DNA of 64,000 nucleotides from Aeromonas rivuli (GTDB lineage Bacteria; Pseudomonadota; Gammaproteobacteria; Enterobacterales; Aeromonadaceae): the NCBI RefSeq assembly GCF_000820045.1, contig NZ_CDBJ01000042.1, positions 124,001 through 188,000 of the forward strand, in the 5' to 3' direction. This document shows, in pieces, positions 52,727-63,171 of this stretch (position 1 is its first letter; every line of letters begins with the position of its first letter). The notes beneath the pieces were generated by a model, which did not search any database, was not told the DNA's origin, and saw only the letters and a program-made list of their open reading frames with translations. The position numbers and the translations under genes were made by a program.

Positions 52727-53869
52727 TTAGTTGGGCAGCGTGAGGATGGCTTGCTCCATGCGAGCCAGCGCCTTGGTGAGCAGCGCGCTGGTACAGCCAA
52801 AGTTGAGGCGCACGAAATCGCCGTCACCAAACTGGGCACCCGGGGAGAGGCCAACCCCCGCCTGCTCGAAGAAGGCGACGGGGTTGTCCAGGCCCAGGGC
52901 GCCCACATCTATCCAGGCCAGGTAAGTCGCTTGATTGCGCGCCATCTTGACCCCCGGCCAGCGGGCCACGGCCGCCTCGATCAGCGCCAGGTTGCCACGC
53001 AGATAGTCGAGCTGCGCCAGGAGCCAGGCCTCGCCTCCTTCATAGGCGGCTTCGGCCGCCACGAAACCGAGCAGGTTGACGTCGGCACTGATGCCGCGCA
53101 TCGCCTGTTGCAACTTGAGGCGCAGCCGGGCATTGGGCACCACGGCGAAGGAGCAGCAGAGGCCGGCGATATTGAAGGTCTTGCTCGGCGCCATCATGAC
53201 GGCGCTGCGCTGGGCGGCTTCCGGGCTGATGGCGCCATAGGGGATGTGCTTGGCATCCCTGTCCAGCAGCAGGTCGCAGTGGATCTCGTCCGAGCAGACC
53301 ACCAGATTGTGGCGCTCGGCGATGGCATCGATGGTGGCCAGCTCTTCGCGGGTGAAGATGGTGCCGCCCGGGTTTTGCGGATTGCAGAGCAGCAGTAGAT
53401 CTGCCGAGGGAGCCTGACGCTCCAGCTCTTCGATATCGATCAGCCAGCGGCCATCCTGCTCCGCCATGGGCACCGTCAGCAGAGGCCTGTCATTGAAGCC
53501 TGGCGCCTGCAAGAAGGGGTAGTAGACCGGCTTGGGGGTGATGATGCCGCGACCGTGCTGGCTCCAGGCCTTGCAGGCCAGATTGAGACCGGGTACCACG
53601 CCGGGCAGGAATACCAGCCACTCGGCCTCTATCTGCCAGCCATAACGCTCACTCAGGCGAGCCATGATGAGTTCAATCAGACGAGGGGAGGGACGCGAGT
53701 AACCAAAGATGCCGTGGGCAACCCGCTCGGTCAGTGCTTCCAGCACGCAGGGAGGGGAGACGAAGTCGGTATCCGCGACCCACATGGGCAGCACGTCCTG
53801 GCCCTTGTACTTGTCCCACTTCAGACTCATGGTGCCGCTGCGGTCAATTTCCCTGTCAAAATCAAACAT
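52727..53869 (-). CDS. PatB/MalY-type pyridoxal-phosphate C-S lyase
   Basis: The 380-residue fold-type I PLP enzyme has N-terminal FDREIDRSGTMSLKWDKY and LPMWVADTDFVSPP. NPQNPGGTIFTREEL and CSDEIHCDLLLD contain the PLP-ring Asp. The PLP lysine is in MMAPSKTFNIAGL. It probably cleaves cystathionine or cysteine conjugates with release of homocysteine or thiols. In E. coli MalY also affects maltose regulation. It lies 48 bases before the TAXI gene on the same strand, so co-transcription is possible. Confidence 0.87.
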   Translation of the reverse strand: MFDFDREIDRSGTMSLKWDKYKGQDVLPMWVADTDFVSPPCVLEALTERVAHGIFGYSRPSPRLIELIMARLSERYGWQIEAEWLVFLPGVVPGLNLACKAWSQHGRGIITPKPVYYPFLQAPGFNDRPLLTVPMAEQDGRWLIDIEELERQAPSADLLLLCNPQNPGGTIFTREELATIDAIAERHNLVVCSDEIHCDLLLDRDAKHIPYGAISPEAAQRSAVMMAPSKTFNIAGLCCSFAVVPNARLRLKLQQAMRGISADVNLLGFVAAEAAYEGGEAWLLAQLDYLRGNLALIEAAVARWPGVKMARNQATYLAWIDVGALGLDNPVAFFEQAGVGLSPGAQFGDGDFVRLNFGCTSALLTKALARMEQAILTLPN

Positions 53870-54121
53870 CTGTCATCCTTTTTTTAGCCAAATAGTCTTG
53901 TCGCCATGGGGTTGCCGGTCTGGGGGCCCCGGCCATTGAGCTGCGAGGCCTGGCGCCAACTGGCTTGCCATCATGGGGAGTGCCGCCTGGCGACATGGCC
54001 TCTCAATGTACGGTGTCCGTGGGGGAGTCGCAAGCCTTGAGCTGGCTCTTGATAGTGTCATAAAATAGCCATCATCATGCCATGCACTCGCACCTCCTTC
54101 CTCCAATTCGGTGATAGCCCT

Positions 54122-55294
54122 ATGAAATCCCTGACTGCGGTCATCAAGCGTCCGGATCCCGTCTCGTTGTCGTTTCTGGCCGTCACCTTCATGACGGGGG
54201 TAGCGGTGGCCCTGCAGGTGCCCACCTTGAGCCTGTTCCTGGCCGAAGAGGTGCAGGTGCGTCCCTTCCTGGTCGGCCTGTTCTACACGGTCAATGCCCT
54301 GGTTGGCATCCTCGTCAGTCAATGGCTGGGCCACAGATCCGACAGTCAGGGGGATCGCAAGACCCTGATCCTGCGCTGCTGCGCCGCCGGCATCGTGCTC
54401 TCCCTGCTGTTTGCCTGGAACCGCAACTACTGGCTGTTAGTGAGTCTCGGGGTGCTGCTGGCCAGCCTGGCGGCCACCGCCAGCCCGCAGCTGTTCGCCC
54501 TGGCGCGCGAGCACGCGGATCGCCAGCAAAAGCGCGCCGACATGTTCAGCTCAGTGATGCGGGCCCAGTTCTCCCTGGCCTGGGTGATAGGGCCGCCCAT
54601 GGCGTTCGCCTTGGCCATTGGCTATGGCTTCGAGGTGATGTATCTCGCCTCCGCCCTGGCCTATCTCATTTGTGGTCTGGTGGTGTGGCGCTGGCTGCCG
54701 TCACTGCCACTGCCGGTGAAAGATGAGACGGCCACCAGGGTCAGCAGCTGGCGGGATCCTTCGGTGCGGGCGCTGTTTATCGCCTCGACCCTGATGTGGA
54801 CCTGCAACAGCATGTATCTCATCAACATGCCGCTCTACATCACCCGCGAGCTCGGACTGGATGAGAAGCTGGCCGGGATCTTGATGGGCACGGCGGCGGC
54901 GCTGGAGATCCCCTTCATGCTGCTGGCGGGCTACTACACCCGCCGCTTCGGCAAGCGGCCCATGATGCTGGTGGCGGTGCTGGCCGGGGTCGGTTTCTAC
55001 ATCGGCCTGGTGACGCTGTCGAGCCAGCAGGCGCTGATCGCACTGCAACTGTTCAATGCCATCTTCATCGGCATCATCGCCGGTATCGGCATGTCCTACT
55101 TCCAGGACTTGATGCCGGGTCGGGCCGGGGTCGCCACCACCCTGTTCGCCAACAGCATTCGCACCGGCTCCATACTGGCGGGCGCCATCGCCGGCATCGT
55201 CGCCGAGCTGTGGAGCTTCCACGGTGTCTTCATGGTGGCGCTGACCCTGGCCATGCTGGCGCTGGTCGCCTGCTGGCGAGTCCCCAATGCCTGA
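54122..55294 (+). CDS. SetA/SetB-type sugar efflux transporter (MFS)
   Basis: The 390-residue, 12-helix transporter is close to the E. coli Set proteins. Shared stretches are VALQVPTLSLFLAEEV, LVGLFYTVNALVGILVSQWL, RSDSQGDRKTLI, MFSSVMRAQFSLAWVIGPPMAF and TLMWTCNSMYLINMPLYI. Set exporters move sugars or sugar phosphate analogues out of the cell to relieve sugar stress. ATG 54122 gives the expected start, although the ribosome site is weak. It is divergent from patB with about 250 bases between. Confidence 0.88.
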   Translation: MKSLTAVIKRPDPVSLSFLAVTFMTGVAVALQVPTLSLFLAEEVQVRPFLVGLFYTVNALVGILVSQWLGHRSDSQGDRKTLILRCCAAGIVLSLLFAWNRNYWLLVSLGVLLASLAATASPQLFALAREHADRQQKRADMFSSVMRAQFSLAWVIGPPMAFALAIGYGFEVMYLASALAYLICGLVVWRWLPSLPLPVKDETATRVSSWRDPSVRALFIASTLMWTCNSMYLINMPLYITRELGLDEKLAGILMGTAAALEIPFMLLAGYYTRRFGKRPMMLVAVLAGVGFYIGLVTLSSQQALIALQLFNAIFIGIIAGIGMSYFQDLMPGRAGVATTLFANSIRTGSILAGAIAGIVAELWSFHGVFMVALTLAMLALVACWRVPNA

Positions 55295-55334
55295 GTGAGC
55301 CTGGCCTGTGGCCAGCGGCATGAGCATGAATAGA

Positions 55335-55364
55335 AGAAAAAACCGCGTTGTGCGGGTCTTTTAT
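55335..55364. terminator. bidirectional terminator between set and lysR genes
   Basis: ACCGC and GCGGGT arms (5-6 bp) with an A-run before and T-run after lie between the converging genes. Confidence 0.65.
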
Positions 55365-55434
55365 TGGCTGGCAAGGGGGCGAGGGAAGAGTGGCGTGAAA
55401 CGGTGCTACTCGGCGGCGTTACCGGGTCTTGGCC

Positions 55435-56328
55435 TTAGCGCGCCGGGCGCTTTTCCGGATGCTGGTACTCATCGCGCAGGCAACGCAGCAGCAATTCGGT
55501 GGCCGGGCCCAGGGCATCCGGGCTCATGGTCAGCAGGTAGGTATAGAGGTGGCGCTCGCTGCCACCCTCCAGGGTCAACGGTACCAGGCTGCCATCGGTC
55601 AGGGCGCAGTTGGCCAGGTGGCGTGGCAGCCAACCATAGCCGAGCCCTTGTTGCAGCAGGGCGATCGCCTCCTGGTAGTGGGTTACCTTCCAGCCGGTAT
55701 CCTCGGCATCATTCCAGTCCACCGAGCGATGAATGGGGGGATGCAGACCTATCTGGTTATGGCTGGCCAGTCTGTCCAGGGGCAGGGGGGCTGGTTCGCA
55801 GGCTAGGGGGTGCCCGGGGGCGCACAGGGGCAACAGAGTGACCTCGTCCAGGGGGAGGCCGGTGCGATCGCTTGGCAGGTGCTCCGAGATCATCAAGTCC
55901 CCCAGTTGCAAGGCACTGAAGTGGCAATGTACCCGCTCGTGCAGATTGATGCGGCAGCCCCTACTGCGAGGATAGAAGCGGGCCAGCGCCCGGTAGAGCC
56001 GCTCCCTGGGTTGCAGCGTGCTGACATAGAGGTTGATCTGGGGTTCCCACTGGCGCTCCAGGTTGTCGGCCAGGTTTTCGAGGTCTTCTACCTGCAGGCT
56101 GAGCTGGCGGGCGCGCTTGAGGAAGATCTCTCCCGCGGGCGTGAGCACCGCCTTGCGACCACGTACCTCCAGCAGCGCCACCCCCAGACTCTGCTGCAGC
56201 TTGGCTACCGCATGGTTGAGGGAGGACTGGCTCTTGTTCAGTGCCTCGGCCGCCTGGGCGTAGCCGCCACAGTCGACCACGGCCTGAAAGATGCGCCACT
56301 GCTCGAAGGTACTCTTGGGTCGAAACAT
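55435..56328 (-). CDS. LysR-family regulator
   Basis: The 297-residue protein has a LysR winged helix (TFEQWRIFQAVVDCGGYAQAAEALNKSQSSLNHAVAKLQQSLGVALLEVRGRKAVLT). An effector domain of about 200 residues follows. The target is unknown. It converges on the Set exporter and is followed on the same strand by no gene it clearly serves. yciK lies upstream on the same strand with 91 bases between, which suggests a separate promoter. Confidence 0.85.
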   Translation of the reverse strand: MFRPKSTFEQWRIFQAVVDCGGYAQAAEALNKSQSSLNHAVAKLQQSLGVALLEVRGRKAVLTPAGEIFLKRARQLSLQVEDLENLADNLERQWEPQINLYVSTLQPRERLYRALARFYPRSRGCRINLHERVHCHFSALQLGDLMISEHLPSDRTGLPLDEVTLLPLCAPGHPLACEPAPLPLDRLASHNQIGLHPPIHRSVDWNDAEDTGWKVTHYQEAIALLQQGLGYGWLPRHLANCALTDGSLVPLTLEGGSERHLYTYLLTMSPDALGPATELLLRCLRDEYQHPEKRPAR

Positions 56329-56419
56329 AACTCACCTGCTGGTTATTCTGCACCAAACCCGTATCAACGGACTCTAATAACACTAACTGCCATTGGCGGG
56401 ACAGGCCTGTTTTTTCTGG

Positions 56420-57175
56420 TTATTTGGGTTGGGCGACGAAGGTCTGGCCCGTTTTGCCCTGGCTGTCAGCGCCCATCAGGTAGAGATAAAGGGGCATCAG
56501 ATCGGCTGGCGTCTTGAGCGCCATGGCATCTTCGGCCGGGAAGGCGCTGGCCCGCATCTTGGTGCGGGTACCGCCCGGATTGATGCTGTTGACGCGCACC
56601 CCTGTGTTATCCAGCTCATCGGCCAGCACTTCCATCATGCCTTCGACCGCGAACTTGGAGATGGCATAGGTGCCCCAGTAGGCGCGGCCCTTGCGGCCCA
56701 CACCGGAGGAGGTAAACAGCAGGGAGGCCTCGCCATGTTGCTTGGCGGTCTGACGCACCAGCGGCAGCAGCGCCTGGGTCAGCAGAAATTCGGACTTGAC
56801 GTTGACCTGCATCACCTCGTCCCACTCCTTCTCCTGGATATGCTCGAAGGGCGACAGAGTACCGAGCAGGCCCGCATTGAACAGGACGCCATCGAGGCGC
56901 CCGAACTGCTGCGCGAAGGTCTCGGCCATGCCACGGTAGTGGCTGGCGGTGGCCCCCTTGAGATCGACCGGGGCGATGGCGGGCAAGGGGTGACCGGCGG
57001 CTTCAATCTGGTCATAGACGGCTTCGAGTTTGGCCACGGTGCGGCCGAGCAGTATGACGGTGGCGCCATGGGCTGCGAAGGTCAGTGCCGCTTCACGGCC
57101 AATGCCATCGCCAGCCCCCGTCACCAGGATGACTTTGTTGTTGAGCAAGGTGGCGGGGGCCTGATAATCGAGCAT
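56420..57175 (-). CDS. yciK: YciK-type SDR oxidoreductase
   Basis: The 251-residue SDR matches E. coli YciK (252), including location next to sohB. It has LNNKVILVTGAGDGIGREAALTFA (TGxxxGIG), LFNAGLLG (NAG) and SSGVGRKGRAYWGTYAISKFAVEGMMEVLADEL (Ser, Tyr and Lys active site). INPGGTRTKMR follows. The substrate is unknown. ATG 57175 has GGAG at the right distance. Confidence 0.88.
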   Translation of the reverse strand: MLDYQAPATLLNNKVILVTGAGDGIGREAALTFAAHGATVILLGRTVAKLEAVYDQIEAAGHPLPAIAPVDLKGATASHYRGMAETFAQQFGRLDGVLFNAGLLGTLSPFEHIQEKEWDEVMQVNVKSEFLLTQALLPLVRQTAKQHGEASLLFTSSGVGRKGRAYWGTYAISKFAVEGMMEVLADELDNTGVRVNSINPGGTRTKMRASAFPAEDAMALKTPADLMPLYLYLMGADSQGKTGQTFVAQPK

Positions 57176-57462
57176 GACGACTCCTTTGATTCTCTGCGGT
57201 TGGCCAGTGCGCTCGATCATTGCTGTCGAGCAAGGCGCTGGCATTATCCGGGCAAGTGTACTGAGGCGTTTGGCGGTTTGACCAGCGTCCCGGGGTAAAA
57301 ATGTGAAGAAAACGAGGGGCTTGCCAGCAAATAATTCAAAGGCGCCAGGCAATGACGCGCTCTGTGTCCTGTTTCTCCCGGCTCGCTGGCCGAGGCACAC
57401 CCGGCGCCAAGGGCGGAAGACGGCTCCCCAGCCGCGGCCTGCTTTGGGGCTGGCAACAGTCT

Positions 57463-57491
57463 TTGCGCCCTTTGGGCAAACTCCCTAGAAT
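57463..57491 (+). promoter_or_regulatory. sigma-70 promoter of sohB
   Basis: TTGCGC (57463-57468) and TAGAAT (57486-57491) are spaced by 17 bases. They end 32 bases before sohB. The rest of the gap back to yciK (57176-57462) shows no gene. Confidence 0.6.
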
Positions 57492-57523
57492 GGGAAAAAT
57501 TTTCACTCTCAACGGAGTTCTCT

Positions 57524-58531
57524 GTGGCATTTCTGAGCGAATATGGCCTGTTTCTGGCCAAGACACTCACCTTCTTGCTGGCCATCGGCGCCCTGATCCT
57601 GATGCTGGTCAGTGCGCGCCACCCCAAGTCCCGCAAGGGTGAGCTGGTGATAAGGGATCTCTCCGCCGAGCTGGAGCAGACCCAGGACAGGTTGCGCACC
57701 TCTCTTGCCGGCAAGCAGGAGCGCAAGCTGATCGAGAAACAGCAAAAAGAGCGCAGCAAGCAGCGTGGCAAGCAAGGGGATGAGCGGCGCCGTCTGTTCG
57801 TGATGGACTTTCATGGCAGCATGGATGCCAGAGAAGTCGCCTCCCTGCGGGAAGAGGTGAGCGCCGTGATAGGGGTCGCCCAGCCTGGGGATGAGGTATT
57901 GCTGCGTCTCGAATCCGGCGGCGGTGTGGTGCATGGCTATGGCCTGGCTGCCTCCCAGTTGCAGCGGCTGCGGGACAAGCAGATCACCCTGACGGTGGCC
58001 ATCGACAAGGTGGCGGCCAGCGGTGGCTACATGATGGCCTGCGTGGCTGACCGGATACTGGCGGCCCCCTTCGCCATCGTCGGCTCCATCGGCGTGGTGG
58101 CTCAGATGCCCAACTTCAACAAGCTGCTCAAAAAGCACGACATTGAATTCGAGATGCACACCGCAGGCGAATACAAGCGCACCATCACCATGTTCGGCGA
58201 GAACGATGAGCCGGGTCGGGAGAAGTTTCGCGAGGAGCTGGGGGCCATCCATGAGCAGTTCAAAGGCTTCGTGGCCGCCCATCGCCCGGCCCTGGAGATC
58301 GACAAGGTCACCACCGGGGAGCACTGGCTCGCCGGTCATGCCAAGGAGCTGGGGCTGGTGGATGAGCTCTGTACCAGCGATGACTACCTGCTGCGCCGTG
58401 CGCAAGAGCGGCATCTGGTGGGACTCTGCTTCCAAAAGCCCAAGTCGCTGACCCAGAAGCTGGGCCAGCAGGGGGCGCTGGGGCTGGTGCAGGGGCTGGA
58501 GCGGCTCTGGCAGCAGAGCCCCTGGCGCTGA
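57524..58531 (+). CDS. sohB: SohB, inner-membrane peptidase of the SppA/S49 family
   Basis: The 335-residue protein has one N-terminal membrane segment (LAKTLTFLLAIGALILMLV) and a basic, coiled linker (RKLIEKQQKERSKQRGKQ). The periplasmic S49 domain follows, with RLESGGGVVHGYG, the catalytic Ser in DKVAASGGYMMACVADRI, and the Lys expected downstream (TAGEYKRTITMFG). In E. coli, extra SohB compensates for loss of HtrA. The start is GTG 57524, with GGAG 7 bases upstream. Gene order with yciK is conserved. Confidence 0.92.
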   Translation: MAFLSEYGLFLAKTLTFLLAIGALILMLVSARHPKSRKGELVIRDLSAELEQTQDRLRTSLAGKQERKLIEKQQKERSKQRGKQGDERRRLFVMDFHGSMDAREVASLREEVSAVIGVAQPGDEVLLRLESGGGVVHGYGLAASQLQRLRDKQITLTVAIDKVAASGGYMMACVADRILAAPFAIVGSIGVVAQMPNFNKLLKKHDIEFEMHTAGEYKRTITMFGENDEPGREKFREELGAIHEQFKGFVAAHRPALEIDKVTTGEHWLAGHAKELGLVDELCTSDDYLLRRAQERHLVGLCFQKPKSLTQKLGQQGALGLVQGLERLWQQSPWR

Positions 58532-58555
58532 GCAGCCATTACGCAAACGAAATGA

Positions 58556-58580
58556 AAAAGCCGGGCTCTTGCCCGGCCCT
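58556..58580. terminator. terminator between sohB and astB
   Basis: GCCGGGC and GCCCGGC form a 7-bp stem with a TCTT loop. The T-run is strong in the minus direction (toward the end of astB) and weak after sohB. Confidence 0.75.
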
Positions 58581-58601
58581 TCGTTTATGGCTTTGTTGCG
58601 G

Positions 58602-58750
58602 CTTAGAACCTGTCTACGAGCTGTCACGAGAGGTCGTCAGCAAGGTAAAGAGCAGCGCAGGAACCGGAGCGTATAGGCATACGTGAGGATTCCGAGCCGC
58701 GCATGAGCCTTGATCACGGCCTCGCAGTAAGATCGTGACCAGGTTCTTAG
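58602..58750. mobile_element. 149-bp inverted-repeat element (MITE-like) at the astB 3' end
   Basis: The ends CTTAGAACCTG and CAGGTTCTTAG are inverted copies, and over 18 bases 14 positions match. The interior has no open frame and contains several short palindromes, for example GTATAGGCATAC near 58669. The right end supplies the TAA stop of astB (58747-58749). It looks like a small non-coding element moved by a transposase elsewhere. I could not name it, and the lack of a target-site duplication is a caveat. Confidence 0.5.
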
Positions 58751-60084
58751 CGCTGGAAGGGATAGACGGAGCCAAGTTTGAGGATCTGGGTCAGCTCGTC
58801 CAGGGCGGTGCGGGACTCTTGCACCAGGGCCGGATCGCGCAGATCATCCAGGGCCAGGCTGTCGCGGTAGTGCTTCTCGACCCAGGCGTCCAGTCGGGCA
58901 AACTGGCCGTCATTGATGAGGCAGGCCGGATTGACCGCAGTCAGCTCGGCATCATTCATGGCGACCCGCAGCCGCAGGCAGGCGGGCCCGCCGCCGTTAC
59001 GCATGCTCTGCTTCACATCCATGAAGTGCACCTGCTTGATGGGGGTGCCCAGGCCAACCAGCTTGTTGAGATAGGCGGATACGGCCGGGTTGTCACGGCA
59101 CTCGGTCGGGGCGATGATCGCCATCTCGCCTGAGGGCAGGGTCAGGATCTGGGTGTTGAACAGATAGGATTTCACCGCATCTTGTACCGAGACCTCGGCA
59201 GTCGGCACCTCGATAAAGTGCAGATCGCCTTCACCAAACTTGGTGCGCACTTCGGCCAGGGCCGAGTCGGTATTGAGGAAGGCCTGCTGGTGGAAGAAGA
59301 GCACATTCTGGTTGCCCACCGCGATGACGTCGTTGTGGAATACCCCCTGATCGATCACCTCCGGATTCTGCTGGATGAAGACGGCGGTCTCCTCGCCGAG
59401 GCCGTGCAGACGGGCGATGGCCTGGCTCGCTTCCAGGGTCTGGCGCGCCGGGTAGCGTTTGGGCGCAGGCTGGGATACGTCAAAGGCGCTGCGGCCATAG
59501 ACGAACAGCTCGACGCCCGCCTCGCCGTAGGCGCGACACAGCCGGGTATGGTTGGCGGCCCCCTCGTCGCCGAAGTGATCATTGTCCGGCAGGTGACTGT
59601 GGTGACAGAAATGGCGATCGCCCGGGAAGACGGCGCGCAGGATGCGCCCTGTCACGTCGGGCTCGAGGGAGCGATGGAATTTGTTGGTCAGGTTGGCCGG
59701 GGTGAAGTGGATGCGGCCATCCTGGGTGTCGGCGCTCGGCGAAACGGTGGCGGCGTTGGCGGTCCACATGCTGGAGGCGGAGAAGCAGGCGGCCAGCACG
59801 GCGGGGGCCTGGCGGGCTGCCTGCTCAAGCACCCGGGCATCGGAGCCGGTGAAACCCAGGCGACGCAGGGTGGCGAGATCCGGGCGCTCCTGAGGAGCCA
59901 GTACCCCCTGGGTCATGCCGAGATCCGTCAGCGCTTTCATTTTGCGCAGCCCCTGCTTGGCCGCTTCCTTCGGGTTGGAGGCTTCTTTGGCATTGTTCTG
60001 GGAGGCGACGTTGCCATAGGAGAGGCCGGCGTAGTTGTGGGTCGGGCCGACCAGGCCGTCGAAGTTAACCTCGAAGTGCTTCAT
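58747..60084 (-). CDS. astB: AstB, N-succinylarginine dihydrolase
   Basis: The 445-residue enzyme is the second step of the AST pathway, turning succinylarginine into succinylornithine, CO2 and ammonia. Motifs are [84 protein letters not shown] and [20 protein letters not shown]. The last two carry active-site His and Cys. No other ast gene is adjacent. Its stop codon falls inside the right end of an inverted-repeat element. Confidence 0.95.
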   Translation of the reverse strand: MKHFEVNFDGLVGPTHNYAGLSYGNVASQNNAKEASNPKEAAKQGLRKMKALTDLGMTQGVLAPQERPDLATLRRLGFTGSDARVLEQAARQAPAVLAACFSASSMWTANAATVSPSADTQDGRIHFTPANLTNKFHRSLEPDVTGRILRAVFPGDRHFCHHSHLPDNDHFGDEGAANHTRLCRAYGEAGVELFVYGRSAFDVSQPAPKRYPARQTLEASQAIARLHGLGEETAVFIQQNPEVIDQGVFHNDVIAVGNQNVLFFHQQAFLNTDSALAEVRTKFGEGDLHFIEVPTAEVSVQDAVKSYLFNTQILTLPSGEMAIIAPTECRDNPAVSAYLNKLVGLGTPIKQVHFMDVKQSMRNGGGPACLRLRVAMNDAELTAVNPACLINDGQFARLDAWVEKHYRDSLALDDLRDPALVQESRTALDELTQILKLGSVYPFQR

Positions 60085-60446
60085 CAGAGTACATCCTTTC
60101 GATTTTTATATGGGTTGCGGTTCCTTCCGCGCACAAAGCTGCGGGATGTGGCCATTATAAAGAGATTTTGTCTGTTGTAACAAGCTGATAACGAAAGTGC
60201 TTTGTTATGTTACGAGGGCGGTTTGTTATGTTGTTTCGGATATAAAAAACGGCGATGTGCGGCATAAAAATGAAAAAGCGGTTGCGTCCGGCGGCTCGGC
60301 TTCGCATTAATAAATAAAGAAGCGATGCGGTTAGCCATGGTAAGCAAAGTTGTCGCCAAGATTGCTTTTTGGCGTCAAATCTCTTATACAGCCCCACAAA
60401 ACCGCACACCAACCCCGACGGGTGCAACGAGGATAAAAGTTACAGC
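60085..60446. other. astB-topA divergent region with 21-bp-phased direct repeats
   Basis: This 362-base AT-rich region must hold the promoters of both genes. TTTGTTATGTT occurs at 60201-60211 and 60222-60232, exactly 21 bases apart, which places both copies on the same face of the helix. No ArgR box was recognised. Nothing coding was found. Confidence 0.5.
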
Positions 60447-63068
60447 ATGGGCAAATCACTGGTCATCGTAGAGTCTCCGGCCAAGGCCAAGACCATTAAT
60501 AAATACTTGGGTAAAGACTACGTGGTGAAATCCAGCGTCGGTCATATCCGCGACCTGCCGACCAGCGGCAGTGCCAGCAGCGAACCCAAGAAACCCGTTA
60601 TTCGCGGCATCAAGCTCAGCGAATCCGAGAAGGCTGCCAAGGATCGCAACGCCTTGTTTGCCCGCATGGGGATCAATCCGACCAATGGCTGGCAGGCGAA
60701 TTACCAGATTTTGCCCGGCAAAGAGAAAGTCGTCAGTGAACTGCAGAGTCTCGCCGCCAAGGCCGACACCATCTATCTCGCAACCGACTTGGATAGAGAG
60801 GGAGAGGCGATTGCATGGCACCTGCGCGAGATCATCGGCGGTGACGAGAGCCGCTACAAGCGGGTGGTGTTCAACGAGATCACCAAGAGCGCGATCCAGG
60901 AGGCCTTTGCCCAGCCGTCCGAGCTGAACATGCACAGGGTCAATGCTCAGCAGGCCAGGCGTTTCCTGGACCGGGTCGTAGGCTACATGGTCTCCCCGCT
61001 GCTCTGGAAGAAGCTGGCCCGCGGACTCTCCGCCGGTCGGGTGCAGTCGGTGGCCGTGCGCCTCATCGTCGACAAGGAGCGCGAGATCAAGGCGTTCGTG
61101 CCGGTGGAATTCTGGGACTTGCATGCCGACTTGATGACCGCCGGGGACGAATCCCTGCGCATGGAAGTGCTCAGCCGCAATGGTGCCGACTTCAAGCCGG
61201 TGACCAAGGCCGAGACCGATGCCGCTCTGGCCGCCCTGAACGGGGTGGATTACAAGGTCATCAGCCGCGAAGACAAGCCGACCGGCTCCAAGCCCTCTGC
61301 TCCCTTCATCACCTCCACCCTGCAGCAGGCCGCCTCGACGCGTCTGGGCTTTGGGGTGAAGAAGACCATGATGATGGCTCAGCGTCTCTATGAGGCAGGC
61401 TACATCACCTATATGCGTACCGACTCCACCAACCTCAGCAAAGAGGCGGTCGAGGCGGTGCGTGACTACATCACCACCCAGTACGGCGCCCCTTATCTGC
61501 CAAGCGAGCCGAACCTCTATGGTTCCAAAGCCGGGGCCCAGGAGGCGCACGAGGCGATCCGTCCCTCCAACGTCACCCTGACCACCAGCGAGCTGGAAGG
61601 GATGGAGTCGGACGCGGTGCGGCTCTATGACCTCATCTGGCGCCAGTTCGTCGCCTGTCAGATGACCCCGGCCCAGTACGATGCCTCCACCCTGACCGTC
61701 AAGGCCGGTGAGTTCGAGCTGAAAGCCCGTGGCCGTATTCTGCGCTTCGCCGGTTGGACCAAGGCGATGCCGCCCATGGGCCGCAAAGGCGAAGATACCC
61801 AGTTGCCGGCGGTGACCGTCGGTGAGGCGCTCAAGCTGATCAAGCTGGACCCTCGCCAGCACTTCACCAAGCCGCCTGCTCGCTTTACCGAAGCGGCCCT
61901 GGTGCGCGAATTGGAAAAACGCGGTATTGGCCGTCCATCCACCTATGCGTCCATTATCTCCACCATAGTGGACAGGGGCTATGTGCGGGTCGAGAGCCGC
62001 CGCTTCTTCGCCGAGAAGATGGGGGAGATAGTCACCGACCGTCTGGTGGAGAACTTCGTCGAGCTGATGAACTACGAGTTCACCGCCAAGATGGAGAACA
62101 AGCTCGATGAGGTGGCCCAGGGGGAGCAGGAGTGGAAGGACGTACTCGATGCCTTCTTCGCCGAGTTCACCGAAGAGCTGGCCCAGGCCGACAAACCCGC
62201 TGAAGAGGGGGGCATGCGCGCCAACCAGATGGTGCAGACCGACATCGACTGCCCGGATTGTGGGCGCAAGATGGGCATTCGCACCGCCACCACCGGGGTC
62301 TTCCTCGGTTGCTCCGGCTATGCCCTGCCGCCCAAAGAGCGCTGCAAGAAGACCATCAACCTGGTCTCGGCGGACGAGTTCGTCTCCGCGGCCGATGGGG
62401 AAGAGGCCGAAACCGAGGCGCTGCGCGCCAAGCATCGTTGCACCCTCTGTGGCACCGCCATGGATGCCTACATCATCGATGAGACCCGCAAGCTGCACGT
62501 CTGTGGTCGCAACCCCGACTGCGAGGGTTACGAGATCGAGAAGGGCCAGTTCAAGCTCAAGGGCTACGAAGGACCCAGCATAGATTGCGACCGTTGTGGC
62601 AGCGAAATGCAGCTCAAGAACGGCCGTTTCGGCAAGTACATGGGCTGTACCAACGAGACCTGTAAAAACACTCGCAAGATCCTGAAAAATGGCGATATTG
62701 CACCGCCAAAAGAAGATCCGGTGCCGCTGCCAGAGCTCAAGTGCAGCCAGTCCGATGCGCACTTCGTGCTCCGTGATGGCGCGGCGGGTCTGTTCCTCGC
62801 GGCCAGCAATTTCCCGAAATCCCGGGAGACCCGAGCCCCCCTGGTGGAAGAGCTCAAACGCTTCAAGGAGCGGCTCTCGCCCAAGCACCAGTACCTGGCC
62901 GATGCCCCGGCGTCAGATCCTGACGGTAACGCATCCATCGTCCGCTTCAGTCGCAAGACCAAGGAGCAGTACGTGATGACCGAGGTAAACGGCAAGGCGA
63001 CAGGCTGGACGGCCCACTACGACAATGGCAAGTGGCAGGAGAGTCTGGCCAAGGCCAAGAAGGCCTGA
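60447..63068 (+). CDS. topA: TopA, DNA topoisomerase I
   Basis: The 873-residue type IA enzyme relaxes negative supercoils. The TOPRIM domain begins [20 protein letters not shown] and includes [13 protein letters not shown] (metal-binding acidic residues). The active-site Tyr is in [14 protein letters not shown]. The C-terminal part has three zinc ribbons ([29 protein letters not shown]) and a further helical/strand tail as in E. coli (865 residues). ATG 60447 matches the family start, although the ribosome site GAGG is 13 bases away. A strong terminator follows. Confidence 0.97.
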   Translation: MGKSLVIVESPAKAKTINKYLGKDYVVKSSVGHIRDLPTSGSASSEPKKPVIRGIKLSESEKAAKDRNALFARMGINPTNGWQANYQILPGKEKVVSELQSLAAKADTIYLATDLDREGEAIAWHLREIIGGDESRYKRVVFNEITKSAIQEAFAQPSELNMHRVNAQQARRFLDRVVGYMVSPLLWKKLARGLSAGRVQSVAVRLIVDKEREIKAFVPVEFWDLHADLMTAGDESLRMEVLSRNGADFKPVTKAETDAALAALNGVDYKVISREDKPTGSKPSAPFITSTLQQAASTRLGFGVKKTMMMAQRLYEAGYITYMRTDSTNLSKEAVEAVRDYITTQYGAPYLPSEPNLYGSKAGAQEAHEAIRPSNVTLTTSELEGMESDAVRLYDLIWRQFVACQMTPAQYDASTLTVKAGEFELKARGRILRFAGWTKAMPPMGRKGEDTQLPAVTVGEALKLIKLDPRQHFTKPPARFTEAALVRELEKRGIGRPSTYASIISTIVDRGYVRVESRRFFAEKMGEIVTDRLVENFVELMNYEFTAKMENKLDEVAQGEQEWKDVLDAFFAEFTEELAQADKPAEEGGMRANQMVQTDIDCPDCGRKMGIRTATTGVFLGCSGYALPPKERCKKTINLVSADEFVSAADGEEAETEALRAKHRCTLCGTAMDAYIIDETRKLHVCGRNPDCEGYEIEKGQFKLKGYEGPSIDCDRCGSEMQLKNGRFGKYMGCTNETCKNTRKILKNGDIAPPKEDPVPLPELKCSQSDAHFVLRDGAAGLFLAASNFPKSRETRAPLVEELKRFKERLSPKHQYLADAPASDPDGNASIVRFSRKTKEQYVMTEVNGKATGWTAHYDNGKWQESLAKAKKA

Positions 63069-63083
63069 TCCCTGTATGTCGAT

Positions 63084-63110
63084 AGGCCCCGCATAACGCG
63101 GGGCCTTTTT
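63084..63110 (+). terminator. terminator of topA
   Basis: AGGCCCCGC and GCGGGGCCT are perfect 9-bp arms around ATAAC, followed by T-run. Confidence 0.92.
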
Positions 63111-63171
63111 CGTTTATGGGGATATACTGCAAAAGCTGCAAGGTAGCGGCAGGCAAGACAAGGAGTCAACG

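Noticed and set aside
60456-62888. 810-codon open frame on the minus strand
   Set aside because: It is antisense to topA in GC-rich DNA. TopA is intact and recognisable, while the opposite frame shows no motif and no ribosome site.
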